From NCBI RefSeq assembly GCF_015240255.1, contig NZ_CP061205.1:62001-126000 (forward strand): a DNA stretch of 64,000 bases, in the 5' to 3' direction. Origin of the DNA: Kordiimonas pumila. GTDB taxonomy: Bacteria > Pseudomonadota > Alphaproteobacteria > Sphingomonadales > Kordiimonadaceae. Below the pieces are notes generated by a model. It saw only the letters and a list, made by a program, of their open reading frames with translations. It did no database searches and was not told the origin of the DNA. Both the position numbers and the translations under genes were made by a program. Within the stretch, counting starts at the first letter, position 1. Each line of letters opens with the position of its first letter. Below are positions 8,451 to 17,012 of this stretch, one piece after another.

Positions 8451-9768
8451 AAAAAATTTTAGCCTGATGCTGATTGCGCGCCTCTGCGGCATCATGATTT
8501 TGATGGCCTTATTAATTCACTTGATTTCACTTCCTGGGTATTACGCCACTATCGTACTCATTCTGGGGCTAACATGCGCGCTTATCTATGAGCTGGTGCG
8601 CTTCATTTTCCGCACCAATATAGAGATCAGTCGATTTTTTGAGGCTGCGAGATATGCTAATTATAATGAGAAGTTTGATTTTTCTTCTCTGGGTTCGGGG
8701 TTCTCGGAGCTTGGCAGCGTATTCAGCGACATATTAAAGCGCTTTCATGCGGCTCGGCAGGCACAGCAAAATGAACTGTTAAAGCTCAAAGCTTTACTCG
8801 AAAATGTGCCAACGCCGCTGATATCGGTCCACAGTGACAACAAACTAACATTATGGAACAAAGCGGCCCGGCGCCTCTTTAATAGTAGCCGCGCCATTTA
8901 TCTTGATGACCTTGCTTTGTTTGGAAGCGCGTTTCAAAATCAGGTTAAGAATATATCCGCAGGCGAAAAGAAACTTACCAACTTTATAACAGATGATCAA
9001 AAGCTTCGCCTTATCCTTACAGCAACCGAGGTTTTGGCAGATGGTAAAATTGAAAAACTTATCAGCATCCAAAATATCCAAAACGAGCTGGATGCCACAC
9101 AATTGGAAGCATGGCAGGATTTGGTGCGCGTGTTAACGCATGAAATTATGAATTCCATTACACCGATCACCTCGCTGGCTGCAACAGCAGCAGACCTGAT
9201 TGACGATCCGTCACCAGTTGTGCGCCAAGATGTGAAAGAGGCTGTAAGCACCATTGCCACACGCTCAAAAAGCCTAACGCAATTTGTCACAAGTTATCGA
9301 CACCTGACTCACTTACCTCAGCCGCAAAAGAAACCTATTGCCACAGTGGAACTGTTCAAGCAGGCCACAAGTGTGATCACGCCTGACCTGTCATCACATG
9401 GTTTGCAATTGACAACCTCAGTTAGCCCAAAAAATTTATCGCTCAATATAGACGCTGACATGATCGTGCAGGTTCTGATTAATCTGATCAAAAACTCGGC
9501 AGAAGCCCTTGAAGGGTGTGTTCGGCCAACCATTCATTTAACTGGTAAACTGAATAGTAAAGGGCGAGCTGTTATTGAAGTTTCCGATAACGGTACCGGA
9601 ATACCGGGCGACATAGTCAAAAATATCTTCATACCGTTCTTTACTACAAAACAGGGGGGTAGTGGTGTAGGGCTGGCTCTGACACGCCAAATCATGATTG
9701 CACATGGTGGATCTATTACAGTGTCAAACCAAGAAGAAGGAGGAACTAAATTCTCACTAATGTTTTAA
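8440..9768 (+). CDS. Sensor histidine kinase, NtrB/NtrY-like, PAS-containing
   Basis: A 442-residue membrane kinase. Two N-terminal transmembrane helices (about 8-48) have almost no periplasmic loop between them, so the signal is probably sensed in or at the membrane. A PAS-like domain (about 105-210), an H-box with the phospho-acceptor His in VLTHEIMNSITP, and an HATPase domain with NLIKNSAEA (N box), DNGTGIP (G1) and GSGVGLAL (G2) follow. It is translationally coupled to the NtrC-type regulator (11-base overlap) and is its likely partner. A cell-envelope or drug stress signal would fit the exporter target, but that is inference. Confidence 0.9.
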   Translation: MGFEKNFSLMLIARLCGIMILMALLIHLISLPGYYATIVLILGLTCALIYELVRFIFRTNIEISRFFEAARYANYNEKFDFSSLGSGFSELGSVFSDILKRFHAARQAQQNELLKLKALLENVPTPLISVHSDNKLTLWNKAARRLFNSSRAIYLDDLALFGSAFQNQVKNISAGEKKLTNFITDDQKLRLILTATEVLADGKIEKLISIQNIQNELDATQLEAWQDLVRVLTHEIMNSITPITSLAATAADLIDDPSPVVRQDVKEAVSTIATRSKSLTQFVTSYRHLTHLPQPQKKPIATVELFKQATSVITPDLSSHGLQLTTSVSPKNLSLNIDADMIVQVLINLIKNSAEALEGCVRPTIHLTGKLNSKGRAVIEVSDNGTGIPGDIVKNIFIPFFTTKQGGSGVGLALTRQIMIAHGGSITVSNQEEGGTKFSLMF

Positions 9769-10046
9769 TGAACCCTGGATACTTGAGATTAAAAAACATC
9801 GCTCCGCCGCGGCCTTATTCTATGCCAGCACCCTATTTAGGCGTACCTGTTATACCAATAATCATTCGCACCGTATCAGGGTGCACATTTGGTAATGCCA
9901 CCTCACCAGAAAATGTTAGCAAACTTTGATATGATGCCTCTTTTTCTGGCTACGTACACAAAAACAGATAGCTTATGTTCCAACTGCTTGGAGATGCGAG
10001 ACAACATCTCACAGTGATTATATCCCCAGAATACCTCAGGGATAAA

Positions 10047-10126
10047 CACGAAAGCGCAATAACCTCACCCCTGCTGATGTTTACTTTGGCAGAGACTGCA
10101 TAATATTAGAAAAAGAGAAAAATAAG
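10047..10126 (+). pseudogene. IS3-family transposase (OrfB) C-terminal remnant
   Basis: The translation gives HES, then after a one-base frame change NNLTPADVYFGRD, then IILEKEKNK. This matches the hallmark HESLNNLTPADVYFGR tail of IS3-type OrfB transposases. The frame then runs on to a stop at 10282 with sequence that no longer resembles a transposase. A decayed fragment, with no partner ORF or terminal repeats visible. Confidence 0.7.
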
Positions 10127-10329
10127 GAACCTATATGCTTAACTAGCCATGGCACTTTAGTAGATTACCAAGAGTATAGACATATATCAACTGATAGCTA
10201 TGTAGGCCTGAATTTACATATAGCCAACGAAGTACTAATCAGAGGGTTACCCTATAAAAATACTGTTAAAGTAACAGTTTAGATCAGTGTGAAGTGACTA
10301 GGGTTAAGATATTTTTAGGGGAAAAGGGA

Positions 10330-10395
10330 CCCGGTTGGTAGCACCACCCTCTTGTGCTGCTTTAGGAGCAGAACCTACTGGTGGTACATCACGTG
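10330..10395. other. Foldable segment upstream of the hyuA-like gene
   Basis: ACCACC near 10342 can pair with GGTGGT near 10380, and inside it TGCTGCTTTAGGAGCA forms a nested hairpin. On the minus strand the same DNA reads open for about 37 codons ending near 10307 (containing VPPVGSAPKAAQEGG), so it may instead be coding debris. I do not recognise a known riboswitch. Confidence 0.25.
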
Positions 10396-10423
10396 GGCTG
10401 TTGCATGCTTCGATCATTCATAA

Positions 10424-10440
10424 ACTACTTATTTTAGTAG
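10424..10440. promoter_or_regulatory. 17-bp palindrome, copy 1 (candidate operator)
   Basis: ACTACTTATTTTAGTAG lies 130 bp before the hyuA-like start. Closely similar 17-mers lie at 16044-16060 (before the racemase) and 18303-18319 (before the TonB receptor), with consensus ACTAYYATTTTTRGTAG. Candidate binding site of the MalT-type LuxR regulator encoded in this island. Confidence 0.5.
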
Positions 10441-10570
10441 ATTATAAATGAAGAGATATATTCCTTTTAACTCCTCATATTGATGGTGTCCTACCAATCA
10501 TAGCTTTTGCTTTGGGGAAAGTTCTTTCGTCATATTGCTCATCGTAAAAATTATTTTCGGAGGGCAATAT

Positions 10571-12133
10571 ATGAGAATTGGCGTTGATGTAGGAGGAACA
10601 AATACAGATGCTGTTCTGATGGATGGGCGCAATGTGATTGCTGCTCAAAAAACGCCCACAACAGAAAATGTAAGTGATGGCATCGTCAAGGCGATCACAT
10701 CAGTGCTTGATCAATCAGGCAAATCTGCCAACGCAGTTAAATGTGTAATGATTGGCACAACGCAGTTCACCAATGCTTTTGTGGAACGCCGTAATTTGGT
10801 TGAGGTTGGCGTGATAAGGATCAGCCTTCCGGCAACTCGTGGCATTCCCCCCATGACGGATTGGCCTGACGATATCCGGTCAGTAATCGGGAGCAATTTT
10901 GAAATGATCCGAGGGGGCTATCAGTATGATGGTCGCCTGAATAGTGAATTTGACGAAAAGGGCTTTAGGGAAGCCGTGAAGCGTTTTAAGTCGCGCGGAT
11001 TGAAAGCCATTGCTATTTCAGGGCTTTTTTCGCCGGTCAACGGCGAAATGGAAGATCGCGCCGAAGAAATTATCCTGAAAGAAATACCAGATTGCAATGT
11101 GACCTTATCTTCCAGAATTGGCCGCATCGGCCTTATTGAGCGAGAGAATGCGGCCATTATGAACGCCAGTTTGGCCGCACTGTCGGTCAAGATTGTTGCG
11201 TCGTTTCGTAAGGCTCTCGCGGACCTCGGTATTCTAGCACCCTTTTATATCAGCCAAAATGACGGGACCCTCATGAAGGCTGAGTTTGTTGAAAAATACC
11301 CTGTACTGACCTTTGCTTCTGGGCCAACCAATAGCATGCGCGGGGCAGCTTACCTGTCAGGCATTGAAGATGCCCTTGTGGCTGATATTGGGGGCACCAC
11401 AACGGATATTGGTATGCTGACCAAAGGGTTCCCACGAGAATCTTCTCTAACGGTTGATATTGGCGGGGTGCGAACCAATTTCAGAATGCCTGATATTTTT
11501 GCGTTGGGCCTTGGTGGGGGATCCATCATTACGACAGAAGGCGACCTGAAAGTGGGGCCAAAATCTGTGGGCTACCGGCTCACTGAAGATGCCATGGTTT
11601 TCGGCGGAGACATATTGACTTCCACAGATATTGCTGTCGCGGCCGGTTATGCTGATATCGGCCGGAAATCCCATATATCACACCTGCCTGAAGAGCTTAT
11701 TGCCGAGGCTGTCGAACGGATACATCATATCGTTGCCGACGGGATTGACCGGATGAAAACAAGCGCCGATCTTGTGCCTTTAATCCTAGTAGGTGGCGGC
11801 GCTGTTCTAATTAACCGCGATATCCCAGGAACCCTGAAAGTCATCATTCCCGAACATGCGGGCGTAGCCAATGCCATCGGGGCCTCAATCGCTCAGGTTG
11901 GCGGGGAGATTGATCGTGTTTTTTCTTATGATACCGTTGGCCGAGACACTGCCATTTCCGAGGCAAAGGCAGAAGCCATATCTGTAGCGGTAGAGGCTGG
12001 CGCAGCCCCTGACACAGTACAAGTTATTGATATTGAGGAGGTCCCATTGGCCTATATCCCGGGCGGTGCCGTCCGGTTGCGCATCAAGGTCGCTGGTGAA
12101 TTAAATTTGGATAATGTTGTGAGGGCAGAGTAA
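10571..12133 (+). CDS. Hydantoinase/oxoprolinase-family ATPase (HyuA-like)
   Basis: A 520-residue member of the HyuA/oxoprolinase superfamily, whose relatives open hydantoin or 5-oxoproline rings with ATP. The N-terminal actin-like nucleotide motif is IGVDVGGTNTDAVL. The second phosphate-binding loop, VADIGGTTTDIGML, lies near residue 280, and a C-terminal glycine motif reads LVGGGAV. It is shorter than stand-alone HyuA (about 690) but a length typical of members paired with DUF917. The start at 10571 follows GGAGGGCAATAT; an upstream in-frame start at 10535 lacks this. Its stop overlaps the DUF917 start by one base, so the two products probably act together on a cyclic amide or thiohydantoin. 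The cofactor and exact substrate are not readable. Confidence 0.85.
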   Translation: MRIGVDVGGTNTDAVLMDGRNVIAAQKTPTTENVSDGIVKAITSVLDQSGKSANAVKCVMIGTTQFTNAFVERRNLVEVGVIRISLPATRGIPPMTDWPDDIRSVIGSNFEMIRGGYQYDGRLNSEFDEKGFREAVKRFKSRGLKAIAISGLFSPVNGEMEDRAEEIILKEIPDCNVTLSSRIGRIGLIERENAAIMNASLAALSVKIVASFRKALADLGILAPFYISQNDGTLMKAEFVEKYPVLTFASGPTNSMRGAAYLSGIEDALVADIGGTTTDIGMLTKGFPRESSLTVDIGGVRTNFRMPDIFALGLGGGSIITTEGDLKVGPKSVGYRLTEDAMVFGGDILTSTDIAVAAGYADIGRKSHISHLPEELIAEAVERIHHIVADGIDRMKTSADLVPLILVGGGAVLINRDIPGTLKVIIPEHAGVANAIGASIAQVGGEIDRVFSYDTVGRDTAISEAKAEAISVAVEAGAAPDTVQVIDIEEVPLAYIPGGAVRLRIKVAGELNLDNVVRAE

Positions 12134-13227
12134 TGAAACTGGAACTGACAGACTTGGAAGATTTTGCACGTGGCGCGGCGTTTTTGGGAACCGGCGGCGG
12201 CGGGGACCCTTATATCGGAAAGCTTCTGGCACAACATGCGATCCGCGAATTTGGCGTTCCGACAATCATTGAGCCGGAAGATTTGGCTGATGATGCCCTT
12301 GTTTTTGCCATTGCAATGTTGGGGGCTCCAACAGTATTGGTCGAAAAGGCAGCATGTGGTGATGACATTGATCTGGCGATAGATAAACTTTCCGAGCGAT
12401 TAGGGAGAAGACCCGACGCCCTGATCCCAATCGAAATTGGCGGAGTCAATTCCACGGTGCCACTTGTTGCATCAGCGCGTACCGGTATTCCTCTCGTCAA
12501 TGCAGATGGCATGGGCCGAGCTTTTCCTGAAATTCAAATGGTCACCTTTAATGTATATGGTTCAAAACCTACCCCTTTATCGGTTGTTGATGAACATTTG
12601 AATTCTGCCATCATTGATGCAAAAGATGCCAAAACAGCAGAAGACTTGGTGCGTTCCGTCGCGATACAAATGGGGCTGAGTGTTATTACCGCCAACTATC
12701 CTGTGAGTGGCGATGTGGTAAAAAAATATGCAATAAAACATACATTGACGATTGCATTAGAAATAGGCCGCGCAATCAGTCAGGGGCGCAAGGAAGGCTG
12801 CCCCGTGGAGGCCCTAGTGAATTACCTGCGGTCCACAAAATATTATAAGCATTGCAAAATACTATATGATGGAAAGATCACTGATATAAAACGGGAGACC
12901 ACAAAAGGGTTTTCTGTTGGATTTTGTCGGCTTGAACCCTTGTCAGGGTCGGGGGATAGTATGGAAGTCGTTTTTCAGAATGAGAATCTAGCGGCCAAGA
13001 TCAATGGCAAGATGGTGACGATGGTGCCCGACCTAATCTGCATTGTTGACAGGGAAACAGCAGAGCCTGTCCCTGTGGAGGCTCTGCGATATGGCCAGCG
13101 AGTAAAAATTATCGGGGCTAGCGTACCCCCTATCATGCGAACACCAGAGGCCCTTGATATATTCGGACCTCAGGCGTTTGGACTTGATGGGCCCTATACA
13201 CCAATTGAAGATATTGTGATGCCCTGA
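12133..13227 (+). CDS. DUF917 protein (S-methyl-thiohydantoin desulfurase family)
   Basis: A 364-residue DUF917 protein. The N-terminal fingerprint is FLGTGGGGDPY, followed by EIGGVN and NADGMGRAFPE, all family hallmarks. From memory, Pfam renamed this family after an S-methyl-thiohydantoin desulfurase, a metal-dependent enzyme in breakdown of thiohydantoins such as those from ergothioneine; I cannot verify that assignment here. Translation is coupled to the HyuA-like gene (TAATG junction). Neighbouring racemase, NCS1 permease, Cys/Met lyase and OsmC genes fit catabolism of a sulfur-bearing hydantoin. It could alternatively act on another cyclic amide. Confidence 0.85.
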   Translation: MKLELTDLEDFARGAAFLGTGGGGDPYIGKLLAQHAIREFGVPTIIEPEDLADDALVFAIAMLGAPTVLVEKAACGDDIDLAIDKLSERLGRRPDALIPIEIGGVNSTVPLVASARTGIPLVNADGMGRAFPEIQMVTFNVYGSKPTPLSVVDEHLNSAIIDAKDAKTAEDLVRSVAIQMGLSVITANYPVSGDVVKKYAIKHTLTIALEIGRAISQGRKEGCPVEALVNYLRSTKYYKHCKILYDGKITDIKRETTKGFSVGFCRLEPLSGSGDSMEVVFQNENLAAKINGKMVTMVPDLICIVDRETAEPVPVEALRYGQRVKIIGASVPPIMRTPEALDIFGPQAFGLDGPYTPIEDIVMP

Positions 13228-13233
13228 ACTCAG

Positions 13234-13260
13234 TGTCGCTGTTCTATGCGTACAGCGACA
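13234..13260 (+). terminator. Hairpin after the HyuA/DUF917 pair
   Basis: TGTCGCTGT (13234-13242) pairs perfectly with ACAGCGACA (13252-13260) across a 9-base loop and is followed only by TTTGACG. It starts 7 bp after the DUF917 stop. The weak U-tail makes it a partial terminator or attenuator before the LuxR gene. Confidence 0.55.
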
Positions 13261-13295
13261 TTTGACGAATTAAGCCTCCATGATATATTGAGTGG

Positions 13296-16019
13296 ATGAG
13301 TGAAAAAAAGGCAATTGGAAATATGATCCCCTGGCTGGTAACAGCCAAGACCGTTCCACCAAAACGACATACTGTTTTGGCACAGCGTCTGGCTATATTG
13401 GATCAACTGTCCAGCTATCAGGATCGAGCCTTTACTATTCTGGAGGCCCCTGGTGGGTTTGGAAAAAGCACGGTGCTGTCTCTGTGGCGGAACAGCCTCA
13501 TTGAAAAAAGCACACACGTAGCCTGGTTGACCCTTGAGACGGAGGATACAGGCAGTACCCTGACCACTTACCTTGCCTATGCTTTTCATCTAGCCGGTAT
13601 TGACATGAAATCGACCGGATTACTTGAGGACCGCGGAGCTACTTCTGACGATTGCCTGCACAACCTTAGTATTATCATCAGTGCATTACAGAAGTCTGGG
13701 AAGAAAGTAATTCTTATGCTGGACGATATTGAGCGCCTTATAGAAGAGGATGCCGTACAGGTTCTCAATACGCTTGTCCGTCACGCACCAGAAAGCCTTC
13801 ATATTGCTATGGCCTTCCGGCGTAATCCGGGCATTTTACTGAGTAATTTCCTTTTGGATGGCGCCGCTATCAGATTGACCGCCGAGGATCTTCGTTTTTC
13901 CTATGAAGAAGTGGATGAGCTTTTTGGCCACTCTTTGTCTAAAGCGGATATGCAGACTGTTTTAGACCGTACGGAAGGTTGGCCTGTTGCCCTACGGCTA
14001 ATCAAGGGAGAAAATGGCAATACCAGTAATTATATAGACAAAATACGCCACTTTTCAGGGGAAAGAGGGCTTGCCTCCGAATATTTTTCCGAACAAGTTT
14101 TTAGCCGGCTGACAGAAACAGAACAAGCATTCCTGCTTGATGTATCTGTTCTGGAGTGGCTGGAAGTACCGCTGATTGATGCTATTAGAGGTACCAGCGA
14201 TTCTGCTCTTATACTGGATGGCCTTTCACACCTAGAGGGGGTTATCGTCCCTCTGGACGCGCAAGAGGAAACCTACCGCCTCCATGCCTTGTTCAGGGAG
14301 TTTCTGGCCAATACAAACCAACGTGAAAATATTAAGCGGTTTCTCGAACTTCAACGAAAGGCCGCAAAGGCACTTGCCAGCCGAAGCAGATTGCTCACGG
14401 CTTTACGTCATACCAAACAGGCAGGTGATAACACTCTTTTTGGTGAAATTCTCGAACAGGCCGGCGGCATCATGATCTGGTTGAGAGAAGGGATGACACG
14501 GATTGTACACGCTGACAAGCTTATGGATGACCAAGTTGTGCAGGACTTTCCACGCCTTGGGTTTCTACGCTGTATTGTTCAGATGAAGGCGGGCCACCTC
14601 AAAGATGCCCAGACGTTGTTTAATCAACTGGGGGAACAAACCGCTGGGTTTAGCAAGGACAGAAAAGGAGGAGATGATGCTACTTTATATCAGGATCATA
14701 TTTTTGTCCGTACCATGCTTGCAGCATACGGGTGCATGCCGTTAAGCGACGAACTTTTATCCAGAATTTTGCCTCGCGAAAAGGAAGGTATCCAAGATGA
14801 TGCAATCATAATGGGGCATTACAAGACGCTTCTTTGTTTGGCAAACCAGCAAAAAGCTGAATTTTCTCAGGCTTGGCAGTTTGGTAAGGAGGCTATTGAC
14901 CATTTCCATCAGGCCCCCTCCTTATATGGCAAGCTGTTTATGGATTTTCATTTTGGTTCGATTACCATGGTTCAAGGAGAAGCCCTTGATGCAGAAAACC
15001 ATTACGCAAAGGCGCAAAAGGAAGCTAGGCGGCACTTCCCTAGGGATCAAGGGCTTCAACTGGTCGGTGACATACTGACGGCTGAACTTGACCTTGAACG
15101 TAATCTGGTCAAGCGCTTCAAAAGAAAATTGAACAATATCATTCAAAGACTGCATGATAGCGAAGCCTGGTTTGATATATATTCGGCTGCCTATAGTGTG
15201 GTGGCAGACGTGACCCTTGAAGAAGAAGGCGCTAATGATGCACAAGCTTTTCTGCTTGAAGCAACCGAGCGTGCAGAGGAACAAGGACTCGCTAAACTTT
15301 CCAGCTATCTGACCGCAATACGTACTTCCGTAATGCTATATGAAAAAAATACCGAGCAAGCCAAGAGGCTATATGAAAAAGCTGCCTTACCCACAGATAT
15401 ATCGGAACTTTTTGATATGGAGCGTTATACGTGGCGCGAGGTGGAGACATATGTCTGCACCCTGATACAACTACGGACCGTATCGGGGGATTATGACGAG
15501 GGGCGCGCTATCATCAAGTCATGTCTACAATTTTCGGAACATAAAAATCTCACCCGACTGACTGTTCGTTGTCTGGTTCATGCCAGCGCACTGGAAAAAG
15601 CCGCCCAAAACAACGAAGCTGCCCTCCAGCACCTAAGGGATGCGTTGGAGCGGATTAAATACAATGGATATATCAGACCCTTTTTTCGGTGTGCTGATCA
15701 GATAGGCTCTCTCCTATCTGTTCTGGTGGAGGAAGGTGACGACAGTGATGTGAATACGCAGGCAAAAAAAGTGAAAGCGCACTTGAAATTGTCCAGTCAG
15801 CTAAATGAAAATGGACAATTTTTCAGCCTCCGCGAGATAGAAATTCTTCGAGGCCTTGACCGGGGCTTTCAGGATAAGGTTATTGCCAGAAACCTGAGCG
15901 TAACCCCTCATGCAGTCAGGTATCATTTAAAAAATATTTATGCAAAAACCGATGCCACCAACAGGATACAGGCCCTGAACAAGGCAAAAAAAATGGGGGC
16001 CTTTACCGGCTTATCATAA
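13296..16019 (+). CDS. MalT-type large LuxR-family transcriptional activator
   Basis: A 907-residue signal-transduction ATPase regulator (STAND/LAL class). The N-terminal nucleotide-binding domain has Walker A APGGFGKST at residues 51-59 and Walker B VILMLDDIE near 137. A winged-helix region and a long TPR-like helical sensor array (about 340-830) follow, and the C-terminal LuxR helix-turn-helix (about 845-905) reads SLREIEILRGL..KVIARNLSVTPHAVRYHLKNIYAK. This class is switched on by ATP plus a small inducer; MalT binds maltotriose, but nothing here concerns maltose. Its place inside the hydantoin-type island suggests it controls these genes, perhaps via the three 17-bp palindromes. No strong ribosome site is visible at the ATG. 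Confidence 0.9.
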   Translation: MSEKKAIGNMIPWLVTAKTVPPKRHTVLAQRLAILDQLSSYQDRAFTILEAPGGFGKSTVLSLWRNSLIEKSTHVAWLTLETEDTGSTLTTYLAYAFHLAGIDMKSTGLLEDRGATSDDCLHNLSIIISALQKSGKKVILMLDDIERLIEEDAVQVLNTLVRHAPESLHIAMAFRRNPGILLSNFLLDGAAIRLTAEDLRFSYEEVDELFGHSLSKADMQTVLDRTEGWPVALRLIKGENGNTSNYIDKIRHFSGERGLASEYFSEQVFSRLTETEQAFLLDVSVLEWLEVPLIDAIRGTSDSALILDGLSHLEGVIVPLDAQEETYRLHALFREFLANTNQRENIKRFLELQRKAAKALASRSRLLTALRHTKQAGDNTLFGEILEQAGGIMIWLREGMTRIVHADKLMDDQVVQDFPRLGFLRCIVQMKAGHLKDAQTLFNQLGEQTAGFSKDRKGGDDATLYQDHIFVRTMLAAYGCMPLSDELLSRILPREKEGIQDDAIIMGHYKTLLCLANQQKAEFSQAWQFGKEAIDHFHQAPSLYGKLFMDFHFGSITMVQGEALDAENHYAKAQKEARRHFPRDQGLQLVGDILTAELDLERNLVKRFKRKLNNIIQRLHDSEAWFDIYSAAYSVVADVTLEEEGANDAQAFLLEATERAEEQGLAKLSSYLTAIRTSVMLYEKNTEQAKRLYEKAALPTDISELFDMERYTWREVETYVCTLIQLRTVSGDYDEGRAIIKSCLQFSEHKNLTRLTVRCLVHASALEKAAQNNEAALQHLRDALERIKYNGYIRPFFRCADQIGSLLSVLVEEGDDSDVNTQAKKVKAHLKLSSQLNENGQFFSLREIEILRGLDRGFQDKVIARNLSVTPHAVRYHLKNIYAKTDATNRIQALNKAKKMGAFTGLS

Positions 16020-16043
16020 CTGCAATTTTTTCCAGCTTCTTAT

Positions 16044-16060
16044 ACTATCATTTTTAGTAG
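16044..16060. promoter_or_regulatory. 17-bp palindrome, copy 2 (candidate operator)
   Basis: ACTATCATTTTTAGTAG, 140 bp upstream of the racemase start. It differs from copy 1 at four positions and from copy 3 at three. Confidence 0.5.
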
Positions 16061-16200
16061 CCCCCAATCTACCGTTCCCCTGCCCCAAACTACCTATTTA
16101 ATGCTGAATCTACCAACAACGGGCTTTTGTCAGGAGCCCGTGATCAGTGCAATACTATCGTTGTTCATGTATTCAGAGAAAAGTCGTGAGGAGTGAAGTA

Positions 16201-16926
16201 ATGCCAAAAATCATTCATATCATTACACCGATCATTACCAAAGGGGTGCGTTCCCTTGATGATGTCGCCCCGCTTACAGGGAGCAATCTAGAGTTTCGTC
16301 ATTCCATACTGGACAAAGGGCCATCGTCCATTGAATCAGAATATGATGAAGCATTGTCTGTACCGGATACGATTGTAAAGGCGATCGAGGCAGAACAAAA
16401 TGGAGCCGATGCCATTATTATTGACTGCATGGGGGACCCGGGGATTAAACCCGTACGTGAGGTCGTTTCCATACCAGTTTTGGGGCCCGCGGAAACCAGT
16501 ATGCATGTTGCTGCAATGTTAGGGCAGAAATTTTCTGTTGTAACGGTTTTGGATAGTGTTGTTCCCATATTTCGGAATTTGGCTTGTTTATATGGGGTTT
16601 CTGAAAAACTCGCTTCCATCAGGTCAATCAATATGCCGGTTCTGGAAATTGAAAAGCAGCTGGATAAAACACAGGAAATGCTAGTAGCAGCCTCCTTAAA
16701 AGCCGTTCAAGAAGACGGTGCAGATGGTATTATTTTAGGATGCACCGGTTTTTTAGGATGTGCGGATAAGATAACAGCACACTTAAAATCTGAAGGTATC
16801 GATGTTCCTGTTATTGATCCAATTCCGCTGACTGTGATGACAGCCTATGCTTTAGCAACGGTGGGGCTGGCACATAGTAAAAAAACATATACTCCGCCCC
16901 GTAAAAAGTTAATTGTCGGCTATTGA
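16201..16926 (+). CDS. Asp/Glu/hydantoin racemase family protein
   Basis: A 241-residue cofactor-independent racemase-fold protein. The two catalytic cysteines sit in the expected places, in IIDCMGDPG and ILGCTGFLG, and the glycine-rich VLGPAETSMHVA stretch binds the carboxylate. Hydantoin racemases of this family interconvert D- and L-5-substituted hydantoins, while other members racemise Asp/Glu or isomerise maleate. The start at 16201 is chosen because GTGAGGAG lies just upstream; an earlier in-frame start at 16147 has no such site. With the HyuA-like protein, DUF917 and the permease it completes a plausible import, racemise and ring-open route. Confidence 0.85.
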   Translation: MPKIIHIITPIITKGVRSLDDVAPLTGSNLEFRHSILDKGPSSIESEYDEALSVPDTIVKAIEAEQNGADAIIIDCMGDPGIKPVREVVSIPVLGPAETSMHVAAMLGQKFSVVTVLDSVVPIFRNLACLYGVSEKLASIRSINMPVLEIEKQLDKTQEMLVAASLKAVQEDGADGIILGCTGFLGCADKITAHLKSEGIDVPVIDPIPLTVMTAYALATVGLAHSKKTYTPPRKKLIVGY

Positions 16927-17012
16927 AAGCTCTTACACTAATCTTTAGTTCGCTGAATATTTCTTCAGTATATTTTTGTTGAGACTATCGTCTTTTTTTG
17001 ATGGGAATGTTT

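Larger units (their letters stand above)
9769..10570. other. 800-bp gene-poor stretch with gene debris
   Basis: No intact gene. It contains an IS3 orfB remnant (10047-10126), a short minus-strand reading frame of about 38 codons ending near 9832 (containing GEVALPNVHPDTVRMII) that looks like a gene tail I cannot identify, a foldable stretch at 10330-10395, and a 17-bp palindrome (10424-10440) ahead of the hyuA-like gene. Confidence 0.6.

Noticed and set aside
10330-10395. SAM-type or other known riboswitch
   Set aside because: The stems do not match the conserved cores of the SAM, cobalamin or thiamine classes that I can recall, and the DNA is also open on the other strand.
13296-16019. Maltose-regulon activator MalT itself
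   Set aside because: Domain order is the same, but there are no maltodextrin genes nearby and the context is hydantoin/sulfur-type catabolism.
16119-16141. Terminator after the LuxR gene (ACGGGCT...AGCCCGT)
   Set aside because: A perfect 7-bp stem but followed by GATCAGTGC with no U-run, and only 60 bp before the racemase start. It could be a leader structure.
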